Shown here one piece after another: positions 9,943 to 20,031 of a DNA stretch of 64,000 nucleotides. The position numbers were made by a program, and so were the translations under genes. This DNA is from Fagopyrum homotropicum. Lineage: Eukaryota > Streptophyta > Magnoliopsida > Caryophyllales > Polygonaceae. Numbering within the stretch: position 1 is the first letter of the stretch; every line of letters starts with the position of its first letter. The notes under the pieces were generated by a model. It was not told the origin of the DNA, did not search any database, and saw nothing but the letters and a program-made list of their open reading frames with translations. Location: the NCBI GenBank assembly GCA_033239125.1, contig BSWB01000006.1:32604001-32668000 (forward strand), written 5' to 3'.

Positions 9943-11571
9943 CTACGGTGGAGGCGGAAATGGAGAGAAGCTAGGATCATAGTACCGCCCAAACTGCTGG
10001 CGGTAGACGTCTCTCATCATATGGTCAAGGTCATCCATACGTGCATCTCTAGCGTCAGCTCGGATCTCCAAAGCTCCCACCCTATCTGAAAGGCTGGTGG
10101 CCCAATCTGGCAGCTGCTCGTACCAACCTGGAGGCTGGCTGTACCATGCTGGTGCATTTGACGGTGCTGGTGCTGGTGGTGGCGGTGCCTGTGTAGACCA
10201 TGGTGGTGGAGCTCTATACCACGCAGGAGGGGCCTCCATCCAAGTGGGCCTCTCGCTGACACTAGCACGGCGAGAAGATGATCCTGAAGCTCTAGCTGGG
10301 CGGGGAGAATGTCTAGGCATGTCAGGAGCTGCGTCCGGCTGATCCAGGAAAGTGCCAAAATCCTGCTCAGCTCGTCCTCCTCCTCCCTCGTACTCATCTC
10401 TCATCTCCTCCTCTACAACCGGTGGTGGAGGAATGTAGGGAGGGGCTACAATCTTGTTCGCATGCGTAGCAGCGAACGTCGCCTTCCAGTTATGGCGTCC
10501 AGCCATAATGGAATACTCTGGGAGCCACTCAATACCTCTCCCCGTCCTACTCTCCCATGGCATGGCAGCATAAGGTGAACCTCTATGGGTAGGGAAGATG
10601 AGGCCTCTAGTCATGAGGGCCTGAAGTCCTAGGGGTACAGCGGGGATACGTGTGCAAGCAGAAAAGTCTACCCCTAACGCCCTAGCAAGGTTGGTGACTA
10701 TCCCACCGTATCCAATGTTGTCAGCCCTCTTGTTCTTTAGCTTGCTCATGGTAGTAGCTAAGAGGGTGGCACAGTCAGCAGGCCGTCCATACAACATGCA
10801 GTACAGAAGAAAGAGCTCATCTGTCTTAATCTTCTGAGGTGTCTCCATCCTAGGGAAGAGACACTCAGAAAGTACCCTATGAGCTATCTTCAAGGCTAGA
10901 TGGTACATCAATCTAGCCTTGGTGTCAGCTGGTTGCCAGCGGTCCTCGCTGGCATACACCATAGCAACCTCCTCCCAAAAATCCTTGGCGTAAACGCCGC
11001 TGGGGAAACGACCATTGAAGGTCTCATGGAACCCAAAGAAGGCTCCAAACTCCCGGATGGAGAAATCATAGTTTCTTTGCATCAGCCGGAAAGAAACTGT
11101 CCTATCAACGTGGTTGTGCTCAAAAGAAACCACAACCTCTCTCGTAATCTCCTCATAAGCATCTTCTCGAATAGCCAAGAAGATGACTAATCCGGCTCTA
11201 TCCAAGAGCCAAGTAAGGTCCCCTATGACATGTAGAGGCTCTAAATCCTCTAGCAGTAGGTATCTAGGTCCTATGACCGTCCTCTTATGGATCCTCTCTA
11301 AGGCATCGAGATGATCCTCATGAATGGTCGGGATCCTAGGTGGAGGTGATGATGGAGGTGAAGGGGATGAAGGTGGTGGTGCTCTAGAGGAGGAAGAGGA
11401 AGAGGGGTTGCCCTTCCTCTTTTTACTCTTATCTTTGTCTTTGTTCTTGTCCTTATTCCTCCCAGACACTCTCCTCACAAAATCCATTTTCTGGCAAAAA
11501 CCACGGTTTGTTCTTGGTGTTCCACGGCCGTGGAAGCTACAGAGACCGTGGTTTGTCTTGACTTTTCCCAA
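9943..11571 (-). CDS. Element F ORF1 (Athila ORF-1-like protein, intact, 542 aa)
   Basis: An intact ORF in the position where some Athila relatives carry an env-like gene. The N-terminus is basic (Lys/Arg-rich, about 30-60) followed by a Ser/Pro-rich tract (55-85). The central globular part (about 90-385) has landmarks shared with C's ORF1: IGPRYLLLEDLEPL, FLAIRE, EFGAFFGF, ETPQKI, ELF.LYCM and a Y.AMPWE motif. The C-terminus is Pro-rich with a predicted amphipathic tail. I see no signal peptide or transmembrane segment, so it is not env-like by sequence. It resembles the Athila ORF-1 / retrotransposon ORF1 C-terminal family in pattern; function is unknown. It has its own candidate promoter (11918-12070). 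The first codons overlap a CCACGGCCGTGG palindrome (11522-11533). Confidence 0.8.
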   Translation of the reverse strand: MGKVKTNHGLCSFHGRGTPRTNRGFCQKMDFVRRVSGRNKDKNKDKDKSKKRKGNPSSSSSSRAPPPSSPSPPSSPPPRIPTIHEDHLDALERIHKRTVIGPRYLLLEDLEPLHVIGDLTWLLDRAGLVIFLAIREDAYEEITREVVVSFEHNHVDRTVSFRLMQRNYDFSIREFGAFFGFHETFNGRFPSGVYAKDFWEEVAMVYASEDRWQPADTKARLMYHLALKIAHRVLSECLFPRMETPQKIKTDELFLLYCMLYGRPADCATLLATTMSKLKNKRADNIGYGGIVTNLARALGVDFSACTRIPAVPLGLQALMTRGLIFPTHRGSPYAAMPWESRTGRGIEWLPEYSIMAGRHNWKATFAATHANKIVAPPYIPPPPVVEEEMRDEYEGGGGRAEQDFGTFLDQPDAAPDMPRHSPRPARASGSSSRRASVSERPTWMEAPPAWYRAPPPWSTQAPPPPAPAPSNAPAWYSQPPGWYEQLPDWATSLSDRVGALEIRADARDARMDDLDHMMRDVYRQQFGRYYDPSFSPFPPPP

Positions 11572-11917
11572 AACACAGCAAAATCACACCAAATTTCACA
11601 GCAGCAGTCCTAGACTAATTCTCTTCCAATTCCAATCAGTTATTCCTAAAAATTCTAGCAAATGCAAGTCCGAATCGACAAAGATAGAGAAGAGTGAAAA
11701 AACCTAGGTTTTCGGATTTTCAAATCCGAATTCTGCTTTCCTTGATGAATTGCCGCTCGAATTGTTGCTTGGATCTTGTTGGTGATTGGATTTGCTTCTG
11801 TTTTGGCCAAAGAATCGTTAAAAACGATTAACGAACGAAGATTTGAGGTGAGGGGGAGGTTTTCGGCGTTTTTGGGCTTGGAATGGGTTGTGATGTTGTG
11901 TTTTGTGAAGAAACGTG

Positions 11918-12070
11918 GTTTATATAGTGGCCGTAAAAATTTTGGAAAATCACGGTCTGTCGGGGGGTTCCACGGCCGTGGAAATGTACGGAACCGTGGT
12001 TTTGGTGATTTTTCAAAGGCTTTTGTAAATTACGGTCTCATAGGGTTCCACGACCGTGGTTTAGGCCGTG
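11918..12070 (-). promoter_or_regulatory. Element F internal ORF1 promoter candidate
   Basis: TATATAAAC at 11918-11926 on the minus strand, about 350 nt upstream of the ORF1 ATG. Directly upstream lie CCACGGCCGTGG (11970-11981) and CCACGACCGTGG (12049-12060) plus half sites. The sequence between TATA and ATG reads like a CT-rich plant 5' UTR. The layout matches the internal promoters of A, B, C and D, which use a different palindrome. Function is inferred. Confidence 0.55.
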
Positions 12071-12263
12071 GAACTCTCTGTAATGCTCTTAAGTTCAAGT
12101 TTCGTCACTTTTCTTCAAAGTTACTCTTCTCTTTTCTTTTTCCACTGTTCCTACATCCAAAAACACGAACATACAGGAGGTATCAAAGGCAAAACAAAGC
12201 AAAAACGTCTAGACTAAGCTAATCTATGAATCAAAAAAAAAAACAAAAACGTAAATGCAATAC

Positions 12264-12281
12264 CTTGGGTTGCCTGCCAAG
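12264..12281 (-). other. Conserved post-pol hairpin (element F)
   Basis: CTTGG/CCAAG stem with a longer loop than in B and C, about 40 nt past the pol stop, within a block conserved with A-D. Confidence 0.6.
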
Positions 12282-12322
12282 AAGCGCTTTGTTTAAGGTC
12301 CGTAGCTAGACCAAATTTGCAC

Positions 12323-13927
12323 TTATTCGAGTGCGGTGGGCGCGAACTCTTCAGCTTGGAGTTCCGGAGTGTACTTCTTTAGTCGTTGACCGTTCACCTT
12401 AAAGCTTCCGCCCGCTTCACCCCATACTTCAACTGCACCATGGGGGAAAATACGTTTAATTAGAAAAGGTCCGGTCCAACGGGATTTAAGCTTACCTGGA
12501 AAGAGACGAAGCCTTGAATTGAAGAGGAAAACTTGATCTCCTTCTTTGAAGTCCTTTGGAATGATATGCTTATCATACCAACGCTTTGCTCTTTCTTTGT
12601 AAATCTTAGCGTTTTCATAAGCGTTCAAGCGGAGTTCTTCAAGCTCATTAAGATCCAAGAGACGCTTCTGTCCCGCTTCCTTCATGCTGAAATTTAGCCA
12701 CTTGATTGCCCAAAACGCCTTGTGCTCCAACTCTACCGGTAAGTGACAAGACTTCCCATACACAAGGTTGTATGGTGTGGTTCCTATGGGATTCTTATAC
12801 GCAGTCCGGTACGCCCACAATGCGTCATCAAGCTTCAAGGACCAATCCTTCCTTGTCCTTGAAACCGTCTTCTCTAGAATTCCTTTGATCTCCCGGTTTG
12901 AGATCTCAACTTCTCCACTAGTTTGTGGATGATAAGGGGTGGCGATCTTGTGAGTAACCCTATACTTAGCTAGAAGAGCTTCAAAGCGCTGGGCAATGAA
13001 GTGAGAACCTCCATCACTAATGATAGTCCTTGGTGTCCCAAATCGTGGGAAGATGGTCTTGTTAAAGAACTTGACCACTACCATGGCATCATTGGTGGGA
13101 GAGGCAATTGCTTCCACCCATCTAGAAACGTAATCCACCGCCAAGAGTATGTATTGGTTTCCACAAGATGATGGGAACGGTCCCATAAAGTCAACTCCCC
13201 AAACGTCGAAAATCTCCACCTCTTGGATGTTATTGAGAGGCATCTCATTCCTCCTAGAGATGTTTCCTGTTCTTTGACAAGCATCGCAGTAGGAAACAAA
13301 GGTTTGCACATCTCTAAATAAAGTAGGCCAAACGAATCCAGATTGCAATACCTTAGCGCTAGTCTTGTTCGAACTAGCGTGTCCTCCACATGGTAGTGAA
13401 TGACAATGGCGGATGACACTTTGCATCTCATCTTCCGGCACACATCGCCGAATGATGCCATCCGGACCTCTCTTAAAGAGGAGAGGTTCATTCCAAAAGT
13501 ATTCCCGAACATCCTTAAAGAATTTCTTTCTTTGTGCGTAGGATAATCCGGGCGGTATCTCCTGACAAACCAAATAGTTAACAAAATCAGCAAACCATGG
13601 TTCGTTACCTTTGGAGATCACGTCGATGCACTCCTCTATGATATGTAAGTGTTCATCCGGGAAGGAGTCATCTATAGGTAGATAGTCGTCTTCTAGATGT
13701 GTTAGACGACTCAAATGATCCGTAACAGAATTTTCTGAACCCTTCTTATCGCGGATCTCTAGATCGAATTCTTGTAGGAGAAGAATCCATCTAATTAGCC
13801 TTGGCTTCCCATCCTTCTTTGCAAGGAGATACCGGATCGCAACATGATCCGTGTACACAATCACCTTTGCACCTACAAGATAAGAGCGAAATTTGTCAAT
13901 AGCATAAACAATGGCTAAAAATTCCTT
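12323..13927 (-). CDS. Element F RNase H C-terminus and integrase (in frame after the stop)
   Basis: Downstream part of the F pol frame. It holds the end of RNase H (YTDHVAIRYLL, HLSRL), a HHCC zinc-binding region (RHCHSLPCGGH ... CDACQRTG) and an integrase core. Counting from the methionine at 13864, the catalytic triad is D225, D284 and E320, which gives the family D-D-35-E spacing. The C-terminal part has SRWTGPFLI and a VNGQRLKKY end. The segment is in frame with the upstream gag-PR-RT ORF and only the TAA at 13928-13930 separates them. Whether it is translated depends on readthrough. Confidence 0.88.
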   Translation of the reverse strand, partial: KEFLAIVYAIDKFRSYLVGAKVIVYTDHVAIRYLLAKKDGKPRLIRWILLLQEFDLEIRDKKGSENSVTDHLSRLTHLEDDYLPIDDSFPDEHLHIIEECIDVISKGNEPWFADFVNYLVCQEIPPGLSYAQRKKFFKDVREYFWNEPLLFKRGPDGIIRRCVPEDEMQSVIRHCHSLPCGGHASSNKTSAKVLQSGFVWPTLFRDVQTFVSYCDACQRTGNISRRNEMPLNNIQEVEIFDVWGVDFMGPFPSSCGNQYILLAVDYVSRWVEAIASPTNDAMVVVKFFNKTIFPRFGTPRTIISDGGSHFIAQRFEALLAKYRVTHKIATPYHPQTSGEVEISNREIKGILEKTVSRTRKDWSLKLDDALWAYRTAYKNPIGTTPYNLVYGKSCHLPVELEHKAFWAIKWLNFSMKEAGQKRLLDLNELEELRLNAYENAKIYKERAKRWYDKHIIPKDFKEGDQVFLFNSRLRLFPGKLKSRWTGPFLIKRIFPHGAVEVWGEAGGSFKVNGQRLKKYTPELQAEEFAPTALE

Positions 13928-16900
13928 TTACGTAGTGGCGTAGTTGAGATGCGCTTCATCTAGCATCTTGCTAGCGTAGTATATGGCATGGGTTCGCCCT
14001 TCCTTTCTTTGTCCAAGAACAGCTCCTATAGCTACGTCACTAGCATCGCACATAACCTCAAAGGGAAGATTCCAATCCGGAGGTTGGATAATGGGTGCTG
14101 AAATTAGAGCTTCCCGAATCATGTTAAACGCATCCAAGCATTCTTGCGAAAACTCAAAAACTGCATCCTTCATCAATAGATTAGTTAGCGGTTTTGATAT
14201 TTTAGAGAAATCCTTTATGAAGCGCCTATAAAATCCAGCATGTCCTAGAAAACTTCTTATCCCTTTCATCGAAGTTGGGGGAGGAAGCTTCTCTATAGTC
14301 TCTATTTTCGCTTTATCCACCTCAATCCCTCTACTAGAGATTAAGTGTCCTAAAACAATGCCTTCCTTAACCATGAATTGACACTTTTCCCAATTAAGAA
14401 CCAGGTTAGTGTCTTCACACCTTTGTAGCACAAGAGCAAGGTTAGAAAGACAATTGTCAAAAGAGGAACCATATACGGAGAAGTCGTCCATAAAGACCTC
14501 CATGATTTCCTCAATGTATTCGGAGAAGATGGCCATCATGCACCTTTGAAAGGTGGCTGGGGCGTTGCAAAGCCCGAACGACATCCTCCTATAAGCAAAC
14601 GTACCCCATGGGCACGTGAACGTGGTCTTCTCTTGATCATCCGGGTGTATCGGAATCTGAAAGAAACCACTATATCCATCAAGATAACAGAAATGAGAAT
14701 GTTGCGCTAACCTTTCAAGCATTTGATCGATGAATGGCAATGGGAAGTGATCCTTCCTCGTCGCATTGTTAAGCTTGCGGTAGTCTATGCACATCCGCCA
14801 TCCCGTTACGGTTTGAGTATGAATGAGTTCGTTGTTCTTGTTGGTGATGACTGTCATTCCTCCCTTCTTCGGAACCACTTGAACCGGACTCACCCACTTG
14901 CTATCGGAGATAGGGTAGATGATACCTGCATCAAGCAATTTAAGAATTTTCTTCTTGACAACCTCTTTCATGGTCGGATTTAACCGCCTTTGAGGTTGTC
15001 TTGAAGTCCTAAAGTCCTCTTCCATTAATATCTTGTGCATACATAGGGAAGGTTTAATTCCTACTAAGTCCTCAATAGTATAACCTAAAGCTTTCCTATG
15101 TTTCCTAAGGACAACCATAAGTTTACTATGTTCATCATTGGTTAAATCGGAGCTAACAATTACCGGATAAGTAGAGTTAGGTCCTAGGAACGCGTACCTT
15201 AGATGTGTAGGAAGTTGTTTCAACTCCATATCTGCAGGAGTTTCCAATGGCTCTTGAGGAGCTTCCGATGCTTCCTTAGAAGTGTCTAAGGAAGTAAAAG
15301 GTGTTGGAGAAGAATCAAAAGAAGTTGAAGAAGAGGCAAATTTGCCTTCGTCCACGGCCAAAATTACGGTTCCTCTACATGCTCCACGGCCGTGATTTTG
15401 GGCGTGGAATGTAGTTACGGGTGCTCTGTTTCCTCCACGACCGTTTAATCCTCTGGAGTGAGCCACGCTTTGGTTGGTGAAATCCACGGCTGTGGAATAT
15501 AGTGTATGGCCGTGGATCCGTACGTTTTCTGCCTCGTCGTGGAGTTTCTCAAACTCCTCTTCACACACTTCTTCTTGTGCTCCTAAGGCTTCAATTGCTT
15601 CATTGCCCTCCTCTTCTTTCCCTACATTCGTTAGACTCATCGTAATAACCTTTTGCAAAGGATATTTGAAGAGAATAGCACTTACCTCCTCTCTAGACAA
15701 CCCTTCTTCATCTTGGATATTGAATATATCCTCATCAAAGATTGGTTCCTTCACTAGAGTGGAAAGAACAAACTCTACCTTCTCTTCTCCTATGTCAAAG
15801 GCGAGTCTAGCATTCTTGCAATCGACTATGCAGCCGGAAGTTGCAAGAAACGGTCTTCCGAGTATGATCGGGACCGGACTATCTGCAGGAATGTCAAGCA
15901 CAACAAAATCAATGGGTACAAAGAATTTACCTAGCTTGACCGGGACGTCTTCTACAATACCGACGGGACGAGTGATGGATCGATCCGCCATGTACAACGT
16001 CATCTTCACCGGTTTAGGGTCACCTAAACCGATGTTCCTACATAATGCAAGTGGTATGATGCTCACACTTGATCCCAAGTCACATAATGCATCATATGTG
16101 ACATCTCCCACTCCTATGGGAATACAAAATGACCCCGGATCCTTTAGCTTTGGGGGCATCTTCTCCTTCATGGTCTTGATAAGATCCGAAGAATCCGAAC
16201 TCATCTTAACCTCTCCAAAATCTTCTAGCTTCCTCTTGTTGGAGAGGAGCTCCTTTAAGAACTTGCCATAAGCCGGCATACCTACAATAGCATCAATGAA
16301 AGGTATGTTAATATGCAATTTGCTCATGAGTTCTATAAACTTACCGAATTGTTTATCTAGACGCGCTCTTGCTCTAGATTGAGGGAATGGTAGGGGAGGT
16401 TTGTAAGCCGGAGGAGGAACGTAGACATCTTCCTTCTCCTTCCCCTTCTCTTTTTCTTTCTCAACGGAGACTTCAACAAACTTAGGTTGCGGATCGGTGG
16501 TTGTCACTCCGCTCCTAGTTGTGATTGCCATCACCCTTCCCTTTGGGTTGTCCTCCGTTTTTCCTGGAAGTTTCCCTTGATTCCTAGGAACTTCCTCCGC
16601 ATGGCTGAACATTTGGTTTTCTAAAACCTTTTGGGCTTTATCAACCTTAGAAATATGATCATCAACCTTGATGATGCGAGTCTCCAACCCTTGAAGCTTT
16701 CCCAAAATTGTTTCTAACATGGGATCGGGCTTCTCCTTCCCCGAAGTGCTTCCTCCATTAGACGTTTGCCCCTGACTTTTCAAAGGAGTAGAGGAAGAGG
16801 AAGGTGGAGTTAGTGAATTTGAATTGGAACGATAAGAATTACCGGAGTTTTGTTGATTGGAGCGCCAATTGTTGTTGTTTGAACCCCTATTCTTGTTCCA

Positions 16901-18235
16901 ATTATTGTTCCGGTTGTTATTGTTGTCGTTCCAATTATTCCGGTTGTTGTTCCGGTTGTTGTTGTTGTTGCGGTTCGTATTCTCACCACCGTTGTTGTTG
17001 TTGCCCAAGTAGCCAACATCTTTTCCTTGTTGCTTTGGAAAGTTGGTCTTGATAGCTTCCTTCAACTCTTTAATCTCATTGTTGAGGGAGAAAGTTTGAT
17101 TTTGAGCTTCATGTGTGAGCTTTGCTCCTTGCTCCACACGATTTCCCTCCACTTTCCGGTGAGAATACTTCTCTATGACCCTAGCTTGCTTCTCAATGAA
17201 GTCCCAAGCGTCATCTTCCCTCATGTCCATGAATGTACCACATGCGAGGGATTGAAGCTTGAATTGTGTCTCCACATCCAACCCCTTATAATATATCTCC
17301 AAAAGTGCAAGCTTGGATATGCCATGATGAGGGCATTCCAATAGCAAATCAGGAAATCTTTCCCAAGATTGAAACAAACTTTCGTTAGATCTCATGGAAA
17401 ATGCGTTAATCTTACCTCTTAGCTCCGCCGTTTTGGATGGCGGAAAGAACTTTGTGAGGAACTCCGCGGAAAGGTCTTCCCACGTGTCTAGTTTCCCACT
17501 AGGAAGAGCTTGGTACCAAGATAATGCCTTCCCCTTCAAAGAGAAGAAGAAAGGCTTGAGCTTATAGTTGTTGGTAGTCGCATTCTTCGGCCTCATCGTC
17601 TCCATCATACACTCAAAATTTTGTAGGTGTTGGTGTGGAGATTCAGCGCTTGTTCCGCCAAATTGGTTCTGGCGAACAAGAGTAATAACCTGCGGGTTGA
17701 AACTAAACCCTTGTACATCGTCAGCATCAAAGTTCACACCTACACGGCGTGGTTGATGTGTTGGATCTATCCTTTGGCCAAGAGTTCTTGGATCCTCATC
17801 CACACGTTCGATCCTCGCATTCCTAGTTAGAACACGGCGATTTCCAGCTGGTCGTGGGAAGAATGGATTCACATTGATCGTGGGATCAATTTCCTCTAGC
17901 GGTGGCATGGAGGAGTCGCTATCCTCATTGGATGAGTTGGCTCTAACCGATCTTCCCGGTCTCCTCCTTTTCTTTTTCTCCTTGAGGTTGTTTATTTCCA
18001 GCCTCATTTGGAACATCATGTCCGTTAGATCATCAACCTTCATTTGGTGACGATCCGTCTCTTCTCTACGAGTCTTCTCACTCCATTGGAGTTGAGCTTC
18101 CTTTTCCGCTAACTCCGATTGGAGATCACGTTCTCTTTCTTCAGCCATTTTCTTTTCCTTACGCTTTCTCCTTAAGGTCCTCTCAAGCTCTTGATCAAGA
18201 GGTAAGAGGTCTTCGTTATTCGTAGACCTGCGCAT
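13928..18235 (-). CDS. Element F gag-protease-reverse transcriptase polyprotein (1435 aa to premature stop)
   Basis: Starts at the ATG at 18235, 80 nt past the PBS. N-terminal coiled coil (about 20-90), gag core (about 190-350, with WYQALP and FFPPSKT landmarks), an Asn-rich spacer (about 420-480) and a second helical stretch. I see no CCHC zinc knuckle. Protease has catalytic D719 in DLGSS and a PIILGRPFLATSG motif. RT has the LDGYSGF, NAPATFQR and MDD (1249-1251) motifs, then RNase H starts. The PR-RT linker (15360-15520) contains a cluster of CCACGGCCGTGG-type palindromes in coding sequence. The ORF ends at TAA 13928-13930, at a position where relatives have a Glu codon; without that stop it would join RNase H-integrase in one frame. 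Confidence 0.92.
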   Translation of the reverse strand: MRRSTNNEDLLPLDQELERTLRRKRKEKKMAEERERDLQSELAEKEAQLQWSEKTRREETDRHQMKVDDLTDMMFQMRLEINNLKEKKKRRRPGRSVRANSSNEDSDSSMPPLEEIDPTINVNPFFPRPAGNRRVLTRNARIERVDEDPRTLGQRIDPTHQPRRVGVNFDADDVQGFSFNPQVITLVRQNQFGGTSAESPHQHLQNFECMMETMRPKNATTNNYKLKPFFFSLKGKALSWYQALPSGKLDTWEDLSAEFLTKFFPPSKTAELRGKINAFSMRSNESLFQSWERFPDLLLECPHHGISKLALLEIYYKGLDVETQFKLQSLACGTFMDMREDDAWDFIEKQARVIEKYSHRKVEGNRVEQGAKLTHEAQNQTFSLNNEIKELKEAIKTNFPKQQGKDVGYLGNNNNGGENTNRNNNNNRNNNRNNWNDNNNNRNNNWNKNRGSNNNNWRSNQQNSGNSYRSNSNSLTPPSSSSTPLKSQGQTSNGGSTSGKEKPDPMLETILGKLQGLETRIIKVDDHISKVDKAQKVLENQMFSHAEEVPRNQGKLPGKTEDNPKGRVMAITTRSGVTTTDPQPKFVEVSVEKEKEKGKEKEDVYVPPPAYKPPLPFPQSRARARLDKQFGKFIELMSKLHINIPFIDAIVGMPAYGKFLKELLSNKRKLEDFGEVKMSSDSSDLIKTMKEKMPPKLKDPGSFCIPIGVGDVTYDALCDLGSSVSIIPLALCRNIGLGDPKPVKMTLYMADRSITRPVGIVEDVPVKLGKFFVPIDFVVLDIPADSPVPIILGRPFLATSGCIVDCKNARLAFDIGEEKVEFVLSTLVKEPIFDEDIFNIQDEEGLSREEVSAILFKYPLQKVITMSLTNVGKEEEGNEAIEALGAQEEVCEEEFEKLHDEAENVRIHGHTLYSTAVDFTNQSVAHSRGLNGRGGNRAPVTTFHAQNHGRGACRGTVILAVDEGKFASSSTSFDSSPTPFTSLDTSKEASEAPQEPLETPADMELKQLPTHLRYAFLGPNSTYPVIVSSDLTNDEHSKLMVVLRKHRKALGYTIEDLVGIKPSLCMHKILMEEDFRTSRQPQRRLNPTMKEVVKKKILKLLDAGIIYPISDSKWVSPVQVVPKKGGMTVITNKNNELIHTQTVTGWRMCIDYRKLNNATRKDHFPLPFIDQMLERLAQHSHFCYLDGYSGFFQIPIHPDDQEKTTFTCPWGTFAYRRMSFGLCNAPATFQRCMMAIFSEYIEEIMEVFMDDFSVYGSSFDNCLSNLALVLQRCEDTNLVLNWEKCQFMVKEGIVLGHLISSRGIEVDKAKIETIEKLPPPTSMKGIRSFLGHAGFYRRFIKDFSKISKPLTNLLMKDAVFEFSQECLDAFNMIREALISAPIIQPPDWNLPFEVMCDASDVAIGAVLGQRKEGRTHAIYYASKMLDEAHLNYATT

Positions 18236-18314
18236 GCACTTGAAAAAATATCAAATAACAAGGGAAGAGCTCCCAAGCTTGACAACCGAAAACCCAATTC
18301 GGCCTAAACCAAAT

Positions 18315-18331
18315 CCCCGGCAACGGCGCCA
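18315..18331 (-). other. Element F primer-binding site (tRNA-Asp)
   Basis: In element orientation TGGCGCCGTTGCCGGGG, the complement of the 3' end of plant tRNA-Asp(GTC), six bases inside the 5' LTR. Confidence 0.92.
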
Positions 18332-18337
18332 AAAACT

Positions 18338-20031
18338 TGTTCGCCACTTAGCATGCGTGCAAATAAGCTTTAAATTTATAAAACTAGAATCAAGCAAGCG
18401 AACCCGCAGTGTACGGATCGATATAGTTGAGCAAGAATTCCAGAGTATCGAACACAGGGATTTGGGGGGTTAAATCCAGTTATAGATTATCAAGCAAATA
18501 AATGTATGAAGATTTTCAAATTATTGGGAAAACAACAATCCTAAAGATCCAGGAATCCAGTTGTGGCAATCGATTCAAGATATACTAAAGATATAAGGAC
18601 AGAGTTGAGGTATGCAAAGGTATACGAAAGTAAGGTAATCGTACGGCGAAGTTCCAAAAACCATATATGACTCACCTAAAAGACATTCTCTATAAAGGTT
18701 GTTGAGGCTTCAGTATAGAAAGGATCTAAAGGTAAGGATTAATGTCAAATACCCAAACTTGTAATCCAAGGATCAAGACTAAGTAAACCGGTTAAGGTTG
18801 TGACACTCACAATCGAGGTAGAGGTTGTTGAGGCTTCACTACCACCTAGAAAAGGCAAGCCAAGACTAAATTAAAGTGAATCTTTAACTTTGGATTAAAG
18901 TAAAAGCAAGTTTGTAACTTAACACAAAATTACGGGTAGTTCTTGAGTTCCACGGCCGTGGAAGCTCAAGAACAGACCGTGGATTAGGTTCGTCGACGAT
19001 TCTCTCTAACTCTCAGGATCCAATCTGTTTACGATCGATCTATCATTATCTAAGCCACAACTATCAACCCTTCACCTTAGAATTGCTAAAGGGTTTTAGC
19101 CAACAACAGTCATATTGATATCAAATTTAAAGTTTAAAAGAATGAAAGATGAAAACTTCCGAAAACCTTTAATAACCTTTAAACTAATCTCAAATCCACA
19201 AATCAAGAACAATAATGTCAATGGTTTCGGAATAACACAAGCAATCACAATCTTAGATTAAGAAGGAAGAACGGGATGTCAATCGGTCTTCCAATCGAAC
19301 CTAAGTATGAAGCGTAATCTCCTTGCGAACAATCTTCCAAATCTTCAACTCTTCCGTCAATCCGGAAATCCCAATCGCAAAACGCAATCTCTCAACGGGA
19401 ATCTTGAAACCCTAGGCACATGCAATAAGCGTAGGCAAAGTGTAAGCGAAGGTGACAGAATCTCTCTTCTTCCGTCCTTTTATAGTGTAAGATAAAATAT
19501 TGGCCCGGCCCAATTGCGTAAAAGATCGTGGCTTCAAAGTGTGCGTAAAAGATCGCCAAGATCACGGTCGTGGAAGGGTTCCACGCACGTAATTTAGAGC
19601 GTGGAAATTGGTCACGGTTTGACACAACCCTCCACGGCCGTAGAAGTTGCTGGAATGAACCACGCCTCTTATGCCAAGGTTCCACGGCCGTGGACTTGAA
19701 CGTGGAATGTAGTACGGCCGTATTTTAGAGCGTGGTTTAGAGGTAGTTCGTGGTTTCCTTAGCCTTGTGCTATTCTTCAAGTTAGCACCTTCCTTAGCTC
19801 CTATAGATGTCCTCAATCCTTGGACATGCTCGATCAAACTTCATCCTTGTTCAATCCGTTCGGAAATAGCTCTTAATTGCCTACAATCAACATAAAGCTT
19901 GTGTAGACCTCTATATCGACAATATAGGCAAACTAACTCACAAATGCTTCAATGCTTTATCAATGACTATCAATATAGATGAAATACACTTAGAAAACGT
20001 GCCTAAAATATCACAATATTTCATGCTAACA
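18338..20031 (-). repeat. Element F 5' LTR
   Basis: 1694 bp, same length as the 3' LTR, with TG...CA ends. About 32 substitutions relative to 6888-8581 and no length change. Confidence 0.93.
19476..19735 (-). promoter_or_regulatory. Element F LTR promoter: TATA box with upstream palindrome cluster
   Basis: TATAAAAGG at 19476-19484 on the minus strand. Upstream (19560-19735) lie several CCACGG(C/T)CGTGG-type sites, including a perfect copy beginning near 19682. Relative placement matches the element's internal promoter. Confidence 0.65.

Larger units (their letters stand above)
6888..20031 (-). mobile_element. Element F: near-complete Athila element with full gag-PR-RT-RH-IN order
   Basis: 13,144 bp, two 1694-bp LTRs, tRNA-Asp PBS, one long gag-pol frame broken by a single stop, an intact 542-aa ORF1, and a 3' purine tract. 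It lies in A's gag in the same orientation as A. The LTRs differ at about 32 positions by eye (about 98% identical). Its LTR is largely unrelated to those of A-E, but the PBS, the U5 end, the post-pol hairpin and the 3' noncoding block are shared. It is the only copy in the window shown to keep both RT-RH and IN. Confidence 0.92.

Noticed and set aside
9943..11571. Envelope gene (errantivirus-like) for ORF1
   Set aside because: No signal peptide, transmembrane helix or furin-like site is visible; the protein is hydrophilic with acidic and Pro-rich tails.
15474..16271. 265-codon plus-strand ORF opposite gag-pol of F
   Set aside because: Exact antisense shadow of the protease-linker coding region; biased composition from the opposite strand.
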